64,000 nucleotides of DNA. Source: Pelagicoccus sp. SDUM812003 (GTDB lineage Bacteria > Verrucomicrobiota > Verrucomicrobiia > Opitutales > Opitutaceae). Under the pieces are notes generated by a model. That model was given only the letters and a program-made list of their open reading frames with translations. It made no database searches and was not told the DNA's origin. The first letter of the stretch is position 1. Each line of letters opens with the position of its first letter. The stretch is taken from the NCBI RefSeq assembly GCF_031127815.1, contig NZ_JARXHY010000003.1, forward strand, positions 372,001-436,000, read 5' to 3'. Shown here piece by piece: positions 8,411 to 17,098 of this stretch. Both the position numbers and the translations under genes were made by a program.

Positions 8411-9775
8411 TCAGGCTTCCTGCTTGGGCTCCTCTTCCTTGGGGGCGGGGGCTTCGACCTTGGCCAAGGTTTTCTTGAGCACGTTGGCGACTTCGCTGTC
8501 GGCGGCGTCCGCCTTTTCCATGCGGGAGAGCGCCTCCTTGATGGTGCGCTCCGCGGATTCGCGCATCACTTGGTCCGGTTCTTCCAGATTGAGGTTTTCG
8601 TTCACGAACTCGGGCAGGAAGTGGGGCTGCTGGGTGCAGTAGAAGGCGCAGCCTAGGTGGAAGAGGTGCTGGGCGGAGGGGCGAAGGCCGCGAGCTCCGC
8701 GGCTTTCCCAGGTCTTGACCAGCTTCAGTCCGTCCTCGAGCAGGTCGGATGCCTTGTCGTGGATCTCCTGCTGCTTCTCGGCGCTCTGGCCGCCGATGAT
8801 GAGCCCGAACGCGTGGCAGAGGGAGCGACGGGCGCTGAGCGATACCTCCGCTGCCAGAAGGTTGTTTTCCTCGTGTCCCTTTACGATGCGCAGGGCGAAC
8901 TCGGAGGAGGAAATGGTCTCCTGGATGGATTCCTTGGACGGCTGGGCTCGGCTGAGCAGGTTGGCCCGGTTGGCGTGGGCGGACGCCATTTCCATGGCCA
9001 GGCGCGGGTCGTCCTTTTGCTTGATCTTGGCCAGCACGCGAATGGTTTCGTCGAAGGAGGCGACCGCCTGCTGCAGGTTGCTCTTGTCGGAGCTCCACAT
9101 CAGGGCCCGACCTACGCTGGATCGGATATTCGCCACCAGGGAGCCGATGGCGAACTCCTCGACCGGCTGATCCTCCAGAATGCGCAGGGCGGCCTCGAAG
9201 GCGTTGATGGTGCGGACTTCCGGTTTCGCCGGGTTGCTCTGGCGAGCGAAGGCGTTTCCGAGGTTCAGGTAGGTGGCGGCGAGCTGGTGGCGGAAGCGGG
9301 CGTTCTCCTTCCAGGGGAGTTTCTCCAGGATGCTGATGGCCTGGTGAAAGCAGTTCTCCGCTTGGGCCAGGGCTTCCTTCTGTCCGGTGCGGAACTGGGT
9401 ATGCCCGATGTTTCCCCAGACCGCGGCGATGTCCGCCAAGTGGGAGGGATTGGGCTCTTTGATCGCTTCGAAGTGCTTGAGCGCTTCCTGGTAGCCTTGG
9501 ATTCCAGCCTCGATGCCCTCCTTGGTATGGGTGTTCACCTGGGCGTTGGCCTTGCCCATCACGGCCCAGCCGCGCAGGTGCTGCTTTTCGGTCCCCTCCT
9601 CTAGGGAGGCGTCGTCGAGCAAGGCGAGGGCTTCGTCGAAACCTTTGATGGCCTCTTCGATGGCGCGAGGATCGCGCTGGGCGGTGGCGTCCGCCTTGGC
9701 GATGGCTTTGCGTGCGGGTTCGAAAGGAGAGGGCGTTTCGGGGCTTGGGTCTTCGTTTTCTGCTTTATCCACCAT
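8411..9775 (-). CDS. Helical-repeat (TPR-like) protein of unknown function
   Basis: This soluble, almost entirely alpha-helical protein of about 454 residues has a negatively charged N-terminus and a C-terminal AP/KEEE tail. Several helix pairs have TPR character (AAVWGNIGHTQFRTGQKEAL and YLNLGNAFARQ). I start it at ATG 9775 (MVDKAENED) instead of an upstream ATG at 9844, because the additional residues look non-coding. No enzyme motif is visible; a scaffold role is inferred from the repeats only. It is likely monocistronic. Confidence 0.7.
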   Translation of the reverse strand: MVDKAENEDPSPETPSPFEPARKAIAKADATAQRDPRAIEEAIKGFDEALALLDDASLEEGTEKQHLRGWAVMGKANAQVNTHTKEGIEAGIQGYQEALKHFEAIKEPNPSHLADIAAVWGNIGHTQFRTGQKEALAQAENCFHQAISILEKLPWKENARFRHQLAATYLNLGNAFARQSNPAKPEVRTINAFEAALRILEDQPVEEFAIGSLVANIRSSVGRALMWSSDKSNLQQAVASFDETIRVLAKIKQKDDPRLAMEMASAHANRANLLSRAQPSKESIQETISSSEFALRIVKGHEENNLLAAEVSLSARRSLCHAFGLIIGGQSAEKQQEIHDKASDLLEDGLKLVKTWESRGARGLRPSAQHLFHLGCAFYCTQQPHFLPEFVNENLNLEEPDQVMRESAERTIKEALSRMEKADAADSEVANVLKKTLAKVEAPAPKEEEPKQEA

Positions 9776-9882
9776 GGTATGAAAGAGGGTTTTGTTCGGG
9801 ACGGTTTTAGAAAGCCGCGTAGGTTGAGGAAGGCGGCCCTTCATGGCGAGGATTAGTTGGGTTGAGGCCCGGCTCTGGCGTT

Positions 9883-10863
9883 TTATCGAGCGGGAATCTT
9901 GTGGATTTCCACCGTGGCGTGCACCACGTTGAGGGCCTTCGGTATGCGTTGCTTGTACTGTTCGGGGGCCAGCGGACTGGCGCTAGCGATCGTGATCTGG
10001 GCGTTGTTGAGACCGGGACCGATGGACCAGAGGTGCAGGTCGGTCACGCTGGCGTCGGCGCCTGCCACCGCTGCCCGCAGGGTTTCGAGTCGCTCGTCGC
10101 TCGCTTGGTGATCGAGCAGGGTTTGGCTGGTGGAGCGTATCAGGCCGAGGGACCAGTTCGCTACCAGAAGCGAACCGACGATGCCCATCAAGGGATCCAT
10201 CCAAATCCAGCCGAAGTACTTGGCGGCCAGCAAGGCCACGATGGCGGTGACGGAAGTGAGGGCGTCGGCCATGACGTGCAAGTAGGCCGAGCGAAGGTTG
10301 TGGTCGTGATGGTGATGATCCCCTTCGTGATGATGATGATGGCCGTGCTGGTGGTGGTCGTCCTCGTGGTGGTGATGCTCCTCTTCGCCATGGTGGTGGT
10401 GATGGTGGTGCCCTTTTTCTCCGAGCAGCAGCATGCTGGCGCCGTTGACCACCAGTCCGATGATCGCTACGGCGATGGCCCAGTTGAAGGCGATCGACAC
10501 GGGGTTGAGCAATCGTTCGACGCTTTCCCAAGCCATCATCACCGCGAAACCGGCGAGCAGCAGGGCGCCTGTGTAGCCACCGAGGGCGTTCACTTTTCCG
10601 GTGCCAAAGGAAAAGCGCGGGTTGGCGGCGTTTCTGCGAGCGTAGATGTAGGCGAAGGCGTTGATGGCGAGGGCGGCGGCGTGCGAGGCCATATGCAAGC
10701 CATCGGCTAGCAATGCCATGGAGCCGAAGTAGACGCCTGCTCCGATTTCGATGATCATCATGGCGAAGGTGATCGCGATGACGATCAGGGTGCGGCGTTC
10801 GCCGTCCTGGCGTTCTTCCTGTCCGAAGGTGTGGGAGTGCTGAAGGTCTGATATGCTGCGCAT
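9883..10863 (-). CDS. dmeF: Cation diffusion facilitator, DmeF-like, with His-rich loop
   Basis: This inner-membrane metal/proton antiporter is most similar to the Co2+/Ni2+ exporter DmeF: the N-terminus MRSISDLQHSHTFGQ followed by GERRTLIVIAITFAMMI and FGSMALLADGLHMASHAAAL are hallmarks of that group. Six membrane helices are expected. The metal-site HxxxD is kept in the fifth helix (LHVMADALTSV). The loop between helices 4 and 5, about residues 143-187, is extremely His-rich with several runs of four to seven His. The 326-residue length is normal. The metal is inferred from family. Confidence 0.88.
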   Translation of the reverse strand: MRSISDLQHSHTFGQEERQDGERRTLIVIAITFAMMIIEIGAGVYFGSMALLADGLHMASHAAALAINAFAYIYARRNAANPRFSFGTGKVNALGGYTGALLLAGFAVMMAWESVERLLNPVSIAFNWAIAVAIIGLVVNGASMLLLGEKGHHHHHHHGEEEHHHHEDDHHQHGHHHHHEGDHHHHDHNLRSAYLHVMADALTSVTAIVALLAAKYFGWIWMDPLMGIVGSLLVANWSLGLIRSTSQTLLDHQASDERLETLRAAVAGADASVTDLHLWSIGPGLNNAQITIASASPLAPEQYKQRIPKALNVVHATVEIHKIPAR

Positions 10864-10982
10864 GGAAAAACCGACCTTTTACGGACCTTCGCAGCTGCAG
10901 GCAAGCATTGCGCTGAACGGTTTTTTCGTCAGATGCCTAGGCGTTTCGTTGTTGGGGAAAACTCGATACAGGCAAGTCGGCT

Positions 10983-13745
10983 TCAGTCGCAGACCGCTTG
11001 GGGGCGGGTAGAAACGCACCAGCGATCGACCGCTTTGGCGAGGCTCTCGAACTTGAGCGGCTTGGTTAGGTAGTCGTCCATGCCAGCTTCCACGCAGACT
11101 TCGCGGTCGCCTTCCATGGCGCCTGCAGTGATGGCTACGATGGGCACGCGGGTCTGGGAGCTTTGCTTGCTTTCGTAATCCCTGATCGCGCGGGTCGCCT
11201 CCAGGCCGCTCATTTCCGGCATTTGGCAGTCCATGAAAATGGCGTCGTAGGGCAGCGTCCGCGCCATGTCGACCGCTTCGATTCCGTTGGCGGCGATATC
11301 GACGCGGCAGTTGAGGCGTTCCAGCAGACGCGTGGCGAGCTTCTGATTGATGGCGTGGTCCTCCGCCAGCAGCACCCGAAAGGGTTTCGTTTCGCTGGCC
11401 GGTTCGCTTTGCTTGGATCCGGAGTCTAGGTGGGCGGGACCTTGGGGGAGGGAGGGCTGGTCGGCCTCCTGTTTCGGGGTGTAGTCCAAGGCTTGGGTCA
11501 GGGCGGCGTGAAGCAGCTGCGGGCGAATGAGTGGCTTGAGAAGGTGGGACTGGAACCCGTCGGAGAGCAGTCGCTTCAGCTTTAGACGATGAGCCGCGGA
11601 GCCTAGGGCGATCAGGCGCGGTGGTGGGGTCGAACCGGACTGCTGGATGCGTTTCCCCAGTTCGGCGCTGTCCATGTCGGGAAGGAAATAGTCGAGGATC
11701 GCCACCGTGAAGGGCTGCCCGGCGCGTTGCGCTTCGGCTAGGGCCGCCAAGGCTTCGTGTCCGTTTTCGGCCACCTCGCAAGGGATGGACCAGTCCGCCA
11801 GCTGGTGGCGCAGAAGGTCGCGGTTGATCTTGTGATCGTCCACCACCAGTATTCTCTGCTGGCGCAGACTGGCGGATAGTTCGAGCGTCTGCGGCGGTCT
11901 GGCTTGGGTCTTTCGGGGCAAGGTGAACCAGAAGGTCGAGCCTTCGCCTTCCACGCTGCGCAGGCCGATTTCTCCTCCCATCAGCTCCACCAGCTTCTTG
12001 GAAATCGCCAGCCCCAGGCCGGAGCCGCCGAATCGCCGAGTGGTGGAGGAGTCCGCCTGGGTGAAGCTGGAGAAGAGCCGGCTTTGCTTTTCGGCAGGGA
12101 TGCCGATGCCTGTATCCTCCACTTCGATACGGATGAATTCGCTATTCTCCGGATGCGCGCCGATGCGGGTGAGCACGTGCCCTTGGTCGGTGAACTTGAT
12201 GGCGTTGTTCGCGAGATTGAGAATCACTTGGCGCACGCGCCCCAGGTCTCCCACCATGTCGCGGCAGAAGTCCTTTTCGAACAGGACCGCGATCTCCACG
12301 CCCTTCTTTTCCGCCACTGGCGAAAGCAGGTCGGCCACTTCGTCGATGGCTTGGCTCAGATCGTATTCGATGTCTTCGATCTCCAGCTTGCTCGCCTCGA
12401 TCTTGGAAATGTCGAGGATGTCGTTGATGAGTCCCAGCAGCACGTGGCTGGAGTTTCGGATCGACTCCGCGAAGTCGCGCTGGTCGTCGTCGAGACGAGA
12501 GTCGAGAAGCAAGTTGGTGAAGCCGATGACGCCGTTCATCGGAGTGCGAATCTCGTGGGACATGGTGGCGAGAAACTCGCTTTTGGCCCGGTTGGCGGAT
12601 TGAGCTTCCTCTTCCAGCCGCTTGGCCTCGTTGAGCGATTCCACCAGCAAGGCGTTGGCCTCTTCGACCGCTTCCTTGGCGGCTCGCAGCTCGGACTCGG
12701 AGCGCTTGCGATCGGTGACGTCGATCATGACGCCTCTCAGTTGCGTCGGTTTTCCGTCCTTGGTTTCCACCGACACCAGATCCTGCAGCCAGATCTCTTG
12801 GCCGTCGCGGGTGATCATTCTGTATTCGAATTCGTGCGACAGGCCTTTTCTCGTGTGTTCTTCGCAAAACGCCAGCACCCGCTGGCGATCGTCCGGATGG
12901 AGGTGGTCCTTCCAGAAGTCTGCTTGGGTGGTCCAGTCCTCGAGCGGGTAGCCAACCAGTCGGGCCGCTTGCTGGCTGACGAAGGAGAACTGGTAGTTTT
13001 TCGGATCCGCTTCCCACACGATGCCGTCCACCTGGTTCACCAGTTCGGAAAAGCGCTGCTCGCTGCGAGCGAGCTCGGAGGTGCGCTGCTGCACGATGCG
13101 CTCGGTGCGTTCGTTGGCTTGTTCCAACTCCGCCTGCTGGCGGGCTTGCACCTTGAGCTCGCGCACGCTTTCCAGGCAGTTTCGCACGATGAAGATGTCC
13201 TCGAAGACCACCCAGGCCGCGTGCTCGATCCAGCGCCACGGGCTGGAGGTGAGCACGCCGAAGACCGAGGCGGGCCACCAGACCCCGCGCACGAAGTGGT
13301 CCAAGGCCACCACCACGGTGGCGGAGGCGATGACTTTCCAGTCTCGGTAGAAGCTGAGAAAGGCGATGGAGCCGAAGACGTGGAAATGCGTCTCGATGCG
13401 ACCCCCGGTCAGGTGGATGAGAAGGGCGGAGAAGAGGGCCTGCGAAATGGCGATGACATGGCGAGTGACGCTTTCGCCCGGTCGCGTCACGCTGAGATAG
13501 ATCGGCAGGCTGGCGATGGCTCCGCCGAGGAAGATGGCCGCCCAGACGTTGAGATGGATCGAGGGAGTGGCGCCGCTCCATTCCAGCGGGGTGAAGAAAA
13601 GCGCCGCCGCGATGCCGCCGACCCATTGCGCTGCCATGAGCTTGGCGAACCAGCGGTCGGTGCGGGCGTGAATGGTTTCGCTTCGATGCTGAAAGATCTG
13701 CTGGGCCCGGTGTTCCAGGCGATTGTCGAGAAGATGGAGAGGCAT
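10983..13745 (-). CDS. Membrane hybrid histidine kinase (PAS, HisKA, HATPase, two receivers)
   Basis: This 920-residue hybrid kinase begins with a hydrophobic region of about six helices (residues 30-185) that contains a histidine-bearing GGRIETHFHVFGSIAFL segment. A coiled linker, a PAS/PAC domain (about 245-365), a HisKA with the H-box FLATMSHEIRTPMNG, a HATPase (DTGIGIPAEKQSRLF, GSGLGLAIS) and two receivers follow. Their acceptor Asp residues are seen in AILDYFLPDMD and AIFMDCQMPEMSG. It lies 21 bp downstream of the RedB-like gene on the same strand, so the two are probably one transcript and may share a redox or metal signal. Confidence 0.9.
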   Translation of the reverse strand: MPLHLLDNRLEHRAQQIFQHRSETIHARTDRWFAKLMAAQWVGGIAAALFFTPLEWSGATPSIHLNVWAAIFLGGAIASLPIYLSVTRPGESVTRHVIAISQALFSALLIHLTGGRIETHFHVFGSIAFLSFYRDWKVIASATVVVALDHFVRGVWWPASVFGVLTSSPWRWIEHAAWVVFEDIFIVRNCLESVRELKVQARQQAELEQANERTERIVQQRTSELARSEQRFSELVNQVDGIVWEADPKNYQFSFVSQQAARLVGYPLEDWTTQADFWKDHLHPDDRQRVLAFCEEHTRKGLSHEFEYRMITRDGQEIWLQDLVSVETKDGKPTQLRGVMIDVTDRKRSESELRAAKEAVEEANALLVESLNEAKRLEEEAQSANRAKSEFLATMSHEIRTPMNGVIGFTNLLLDSRLDDDQRDFAESIRNSSHVLLGLINDILDISKIEASKLEIEDIEYDLSQAIDEVADLLSPVAEKKGVEIAVLFEKDFCRDMVGDLGRVRQVILNLANNAIKFTDQGHVLTRIGAHPENSEFIRIEVEDTGIGIPAEKQSRLFSSFTQADSSTTRRFGGSGLGLAISKKLVELMGGEIGLRSVEGEGSTFWFTLPRKTQARPPQTLELSASLRQQRILVVDDHKINRDLLRHQLADWSIPCEVAENGHEALAALAEAQRAGQPFTVAILDYFLPDMDSAELGKRIQQSGSTPPPRLIALGSAAHRLKLKRLLSDGFQSHLLKPLIRPQLLHAALTQALDYTPKQEADQPSLPQGPAHLDSGSKQSEPASETKPFRVLLAEDHAINQKLATRLLERLNCRVDIAANGIEAVDMARTLPYDAIFMDCQMPEMSGLEATRAIRDYESKQSSQTRVPIVAITAGAMEGDREVCVEAGMDDYLTKPLKFESLAKAVDRWCVSTRPQAVCD

Positions 13746-13766
13746 GAGGGGAAGAGGTAGTGGGGA

Positions 13767-14384
13767 TCAGGGATCGGGCGTTTCCAGCGAGCAGCCGAAG
13801 ACCGGGGTCTGGCACAGCTCGCGCGGCTCGAGGGTGCGGGCGATGCGCTGCAGATCGGAAAGCCCCACGCTGGAGCCGGAATGCCCGCGCGAGGAGGTGA
13901 TGCCGCCTTCGAAGCGCAGCTGGTTGTCCGCGTCGTAGAGGGCGATGGAGCCGGAAAGGCTCGCCCCGAGGTGTCGGGCGATGGAGCCGTCTTCGTCGGA
14001 CAGAATGGTGGTATGAGGAAGCTTCGCCAGGGCTTCCCGGTAGCTGCGACCCTTCGAGGCGAGTTCGCTTCCTTGGGCAAGCTGCTCCGACAGCACGGCT
14101 ACGATCTGGATGGAATCGGGATTTTTGGCCAGCAAGCGGTCGATCTGCTCGATGGTCGCTCGGGAGCAGGCGCATTCCGGATGCAGCGAAAGCGCCAGCA
14201 AGTAAGGCAGATCCGGGGAACGATGGTCTTGAAGCGCTTCAGGAAGAGCGGCTGGAGCCCGGTAGAGGGCCCCGGTGTTGAACTCGTGGTTGAGCAGCAG
14301 CCATGACCCGGAAGCGATTCCGACGCTCCATAGAAGGACCATTCCGAGCAGCGAGGCCCGGGCTTTTTTGCTTTGGATAGACAT
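13767..14384 (-). CDS. RedB-like membrane-anchored thioredoxin-fold protein
   Basis: This 205-residue protein has an N-terminal membrane anchor (residues 9-31) and a predicted periplasmic thioredoxin-like domain. The motif LALSLHPECACSRATIEQ places Cys71 and Cys73 as CxC where thioredoxins have CxxC. It matches what I know of RedB-type proteins, which are often adjacent to sensor kinases. I start at ATG 14384 (MSIQSKKARA); an ATG 21 bases upstream is possible. It probably forms an operon with the downstream hybrid kinase, suggesting redox sensing. The exact reaction is unknown. Confidence 0.65.
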   Translation of the reverse strand: MSIQSKKARASLLGMVLLWSVGIASGSWLLLNHEFNTGALYRAPAALPEALQDHRSPDLPYLLALSLHPECACSRATIEQIDRLLAKNPDSIQIVAVLSEQLAQGSELASKGRSYREALAKLPHTTILSDEDGSIARHLGASLSGSIALYDADNQLRFEGGITSSRGHSGSSVGLSDLQRIARTLEPRELCQTPVFGCSLETPDP

Positions 14385-14624
14385 TTCTTGGCGATACGGA
14401 GCCAATGCGAGGGATACCCCTCATTTGGATCCGTATCTCCTTGTTTCGGAGCTGGGGCCGCCTTTTTAAGAATTATTTTGCGAATGCGGGTTCGTGTTTT
14501 GAAACAGTCCAGCATAAGCCGAATCGATCGATCTAGTGTGTTTTCGTAGGTAGGTTCATGCGTGGCGGAAAGCTCGTAGTATTGTCTTGTCAGGCCTTTT
14601 TTCGGTCCACAGTTTCAAGCTTCC

Positions 14625-16334
14625 ATGCCTGATCCAGCGTTTGATTCCCTGAGCGAGTTTTTGTCTGTCGCCACAGAGGTATCGCTGTTGCTGGCTTCGA
14701 ATCAGCTGGGAGATGTGGACGAGACGGTGACCGAGGCCTTGGCCATTTTAGGCCGCTACGCCAACGTGGAGCGCTCCTACGTATTCACTTTCAATTACGA
14801 CGAGCATCTCAGCTACTACGATTTCGAGTGGTGCGCCGATGGAGTGGAGCCGCAGATCCAGCAGATCCCCACGGTGGAGATGGATATCCTAGCGGACTGG
14901 ATCGCGGCCTTTCAGAAGGGAGACTACGTGTACATCCCTTCGGTGCCGGAGATGGAGCGAGGCGATCTGCGCGAGGTGCTGATGGAGCAGGAGATCAAGT
15001 CGCTGGTGGTGTATCCGATGTTTCATGGCGAGGATTTGCTGGGCTTCGTGGGCTTCGATTCGGTAGGCAGCTTCCGTCAGTGGGACAAGGAGCATTTCGA
15101 CCTGTTGAAGATCGCCTGCGATACCATTGGGTCCACCTTGAGCAACGCTCGGTATCGGGACGAGCTGCTACGCTCCAAGCTGGAGGCCGATCGGGCCACC
15201 AAGTGCAAGAACGAGTTTCTCGCCAACGTGAGCCATGAGCTGCGTTCCCCGCTCAACAGCGTGATCGGCTTCAGCGAGTTGATCGAGCTGGAGCTCTCGG
15301 CGAAGCGCTACGAGAACATCCCCGAATTCATCAACCTGGTGAAATCCAGCGGCAAGCACCTCTTGAACCTGATCAACGACATTCTCGACCTGTCGCGGGT
15401 GGAAACCGGGCAGATGCTTCTGGACAAGCAGCTCACCGACCTGCGCGAGCTGGTGGGGCTGGTCTGGGACCTGGTTAAACTGGAGGCGAAGCAACGCGGG
15501 ATCAGGCTCGTCTATGATCCACCCGAAAAGCCGGTCTACGCGGAGGTGGATGCGACTCGAGTGAGGCAGGTGATCTACAACCTCTTTTCGAACGCTCTCA
15601 AATTCACCAAGGCGGGCAAGTCTGTAGGGATATCGCTGATACAGGACCCTGGCAGCGTGTTGATCGAGGTCTGGGACGAGGGCAGAGGAATCCCGCACTC
15701 GCACCTCGAGCAGATTTTTGAACCTTTCGAGCAGGTGACGCCCGAAGATTCCAGCGTGCACTCCGGTGCCGGACTCGGGCTCGCGATCGTGAACAGCATC
15801 GTCACGGAGCATCAGGGAGAGATTTCGGTGGAGAGCGAGGTGGGAGTGGGCACGCGTTTCTCGGTGCGTCTGCCGGCGGGAAACCTCAGCCTGGTGGAGG
15901 ATCAGGTCGCGAAATCCGCTCCAGTCGGCGGCGGACTGCCGAGCGAGGATGGAAATGGGAAAGCGGTGCTTTGCGTTGACGATATCGAGGCGAACCGCCG
16001 CCTGATCATCGAGAGCCTCGGACGGGCGGGCTACCGGGTGGAGGCGGCTGGCACCGGACGGGAAGCGTTGGAGCGGATCGAGTCCGATCGCTTCGACGTG
16101 GTTCTGCTGGATCTGAAACTGCCGGACATCAGCGGGTTCGACGTATTTCGTTTCATCAAGCGTCGCTGGAGCTCACTGCCGGTTTTGGCGGTCACCGCTT
16201 CATTGACCGACGACGTTCGCGAATCGATCAACCAGGCCGGCTTCGACGGCTGCCATGCCAAGCCCATCGTGATCGCGGACTTGCTTAGCTCGGTCAATCG
16301 ATTCGCCTCCCGAGAGGGCAGAAGCGCCTGCTAG
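14625..16334 (+). CDS. GAF-domain hybrid histidine kinase
   Basis: This soluble 569-residue sensor kinase has no membrane segments. A GAF-type domain fills about residues 10-180 (ILGRYANVERSYVFTFNYDE and LVVYPMFHGEDLLGFVGFDS). HisKA follows with FLANVSHELRSPLNSVIGFS, then HATPase (NALKFTKAG, DEGRGIPHSHLEQIFEPFEQ, SGAGLGLAIV) and a C-terminal receiver (AVLCVDDIEANRR, with acceptor Asp in VVLLDLKLPDISG). The signal is unknown. It is transcribed divergently from the RedB/kinase pair and convergently with ferritin. Confidence 0.9.
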   Translation: MPDPAFDSLSEFLSVATEVSLLLASNQLGDVDETVTEALAILGRYANVERSYVFTFNYDEHLSYYDFEWCADGVEPQIQQIPTVEMDILADWIAAFQKGDYVYIPSVPEMERGDLREVLMEQEIKSLVVYPMFHGEDLLGFVGFDSVGSFRQWDKEHFDLLKIACDTIGSTLSNARYRDELLRSKLEADRATKCKNEFLANVSHELRSPLNSVIGFSELIELELSAKRYENIPEFINLVKSSGKHLLNLINDILDLSRVETGQMLLDKQLTDLRELVGLVWDLVKLEAKQRGIRLVYDPPEKPVYAEVDATRVRQVIYNLFSNALKFTKAGKSVGISLIQDPGSVLIEVWDEGRGIPHSHLEQIFEPFEQVTPEDSSVHSGAGLGLAIVNSIVTEHQGEISVESEVGVGTRFSVRLPAGNLSLVEDQVAKSAPVGGGLPSEDGNGKAVLCVDDIEANRRLIIESLGRAGYRVEAAGTGREALERIESDRFDVVLLDLKLPDISGFDVFRFIKRRWSSLPVLAVTASLTDDVRESINQAGFDGCHAKPIVIADLLSSVNRFASREGRSAC

Positions 16335-16373
16335 AGCGCCGACGCTTCGGCCCTGATGTGGCCGGGAAGGAGC

Positions 16374-16880
16374 CTAGGCCTCGTCGCCTTGCTGGCGCTC
16401 GCCGGCCAGCCGATCCAACAGCATCATCGCTTCCGGGTTCGCGTTGGCTCGCTTGATCTTCTCGATCATGTCCGAAACGGTTTTTTCCTCCTCCACTTGT
16501 TCGTCCACGAACCACTTGAGGAAGGAGACGGTCGCGTAGTCGTCGCAGTCGTGGGCGATCTTGTAGAGGCGATTGATCGCGGCGGTCACCTTTTGCTCCT
16601 GAGCCAGGCTGGCCTTGAAGACCGCGAGCGGCGAATCGAAGGTGTAGGCTGGGGCCTCGATGGCGGGCAGGACGATGGTGGCCCCGCGATCGAGCAGGTA
16701 GGTGTAGAACTTCATGGCATGCTCGCGCTCTTCGCCGCTTTGCATGGCCATCCACTGAGCGAAGCCGTCCCAGGCGTTGGCCTCGAAGTAGGAGGACATG
16801 GAGAGGTAGGAATAGAAGGCCTGGAACTCCATGCCGATCTGAGCGTTGAGAGCGTCGCGTAATTCTTCGTTGAGAGTCAT
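16374..16880 (-). CDS. Bacterial non-haem ferritin
   Basis: This iron-storage protein oxidises Fe(II) and stores the ferric mineral in a 24-subunit cage. The 168-residue protein starting at ATG 16880 (MTLNEELRDALNAQIGMEF) contains the ferroxidase residues of the family: the first-helix Glu in IGMEFQAFYSYL, the second-helix E-x-x-H in SGEEREHAMKFYTYL, and downstream Glu/Gln in SLAQEQKVTAAIN and DEQVEEEKTVSDM. The AraC-like paired boxes found upstream of the uptake genes are not seen here. Confidence 0.92.
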   Translation of the reverse strand: MTLNEELRDALNAQIGMEFQAFYSYLSMSSYFEANAWDGFAQWMAMQSGEEREHAMKFYTYLLDRGATIVLPAIEAPAYTFDSPLAVFKASLAQEQKVTAAINRLYKIAHDCDDYATVSFLKWFVDEQVEEEKTVSDMIEKIKRANANPEAMMLLDRLAGERQQGDEA

Positions 16881-17098
16881 GCCGCGCAGCTTGGGTACCT
16901 TTGGGGCCGTCTGCAACCGTTCTGCGAAAGCGGGCTCCTCTTTTGCTCTTTTGCGGAATCGGACGGCGGCCGAAGCGGAATCCAAGGCGATTTTGTAAAG
17001 CTCTGTTAATCTCTGTCTATTAGTTGCTAAAACGGGCAGATGCAGCGCCTTTCCCTCGAACCCGCTCTTCTCCTTCCGATTTTAGGGTTCGACTCATT

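Noticed and set aside
12142-14175. 677-codon minus-strand frame overlapping the hybrid kinase and RedB genes
   Set aside because: Arg/Pro/Ser-rich composition typical of a shifted frame; the kinase frame carries all expected motifs.
14405-14435. Two GGAT words near the redB start, possible seventh box pair
   Set aside because: The spacing is 15 bp instead of 21 and the flanks do not match the 14-bp consensus.
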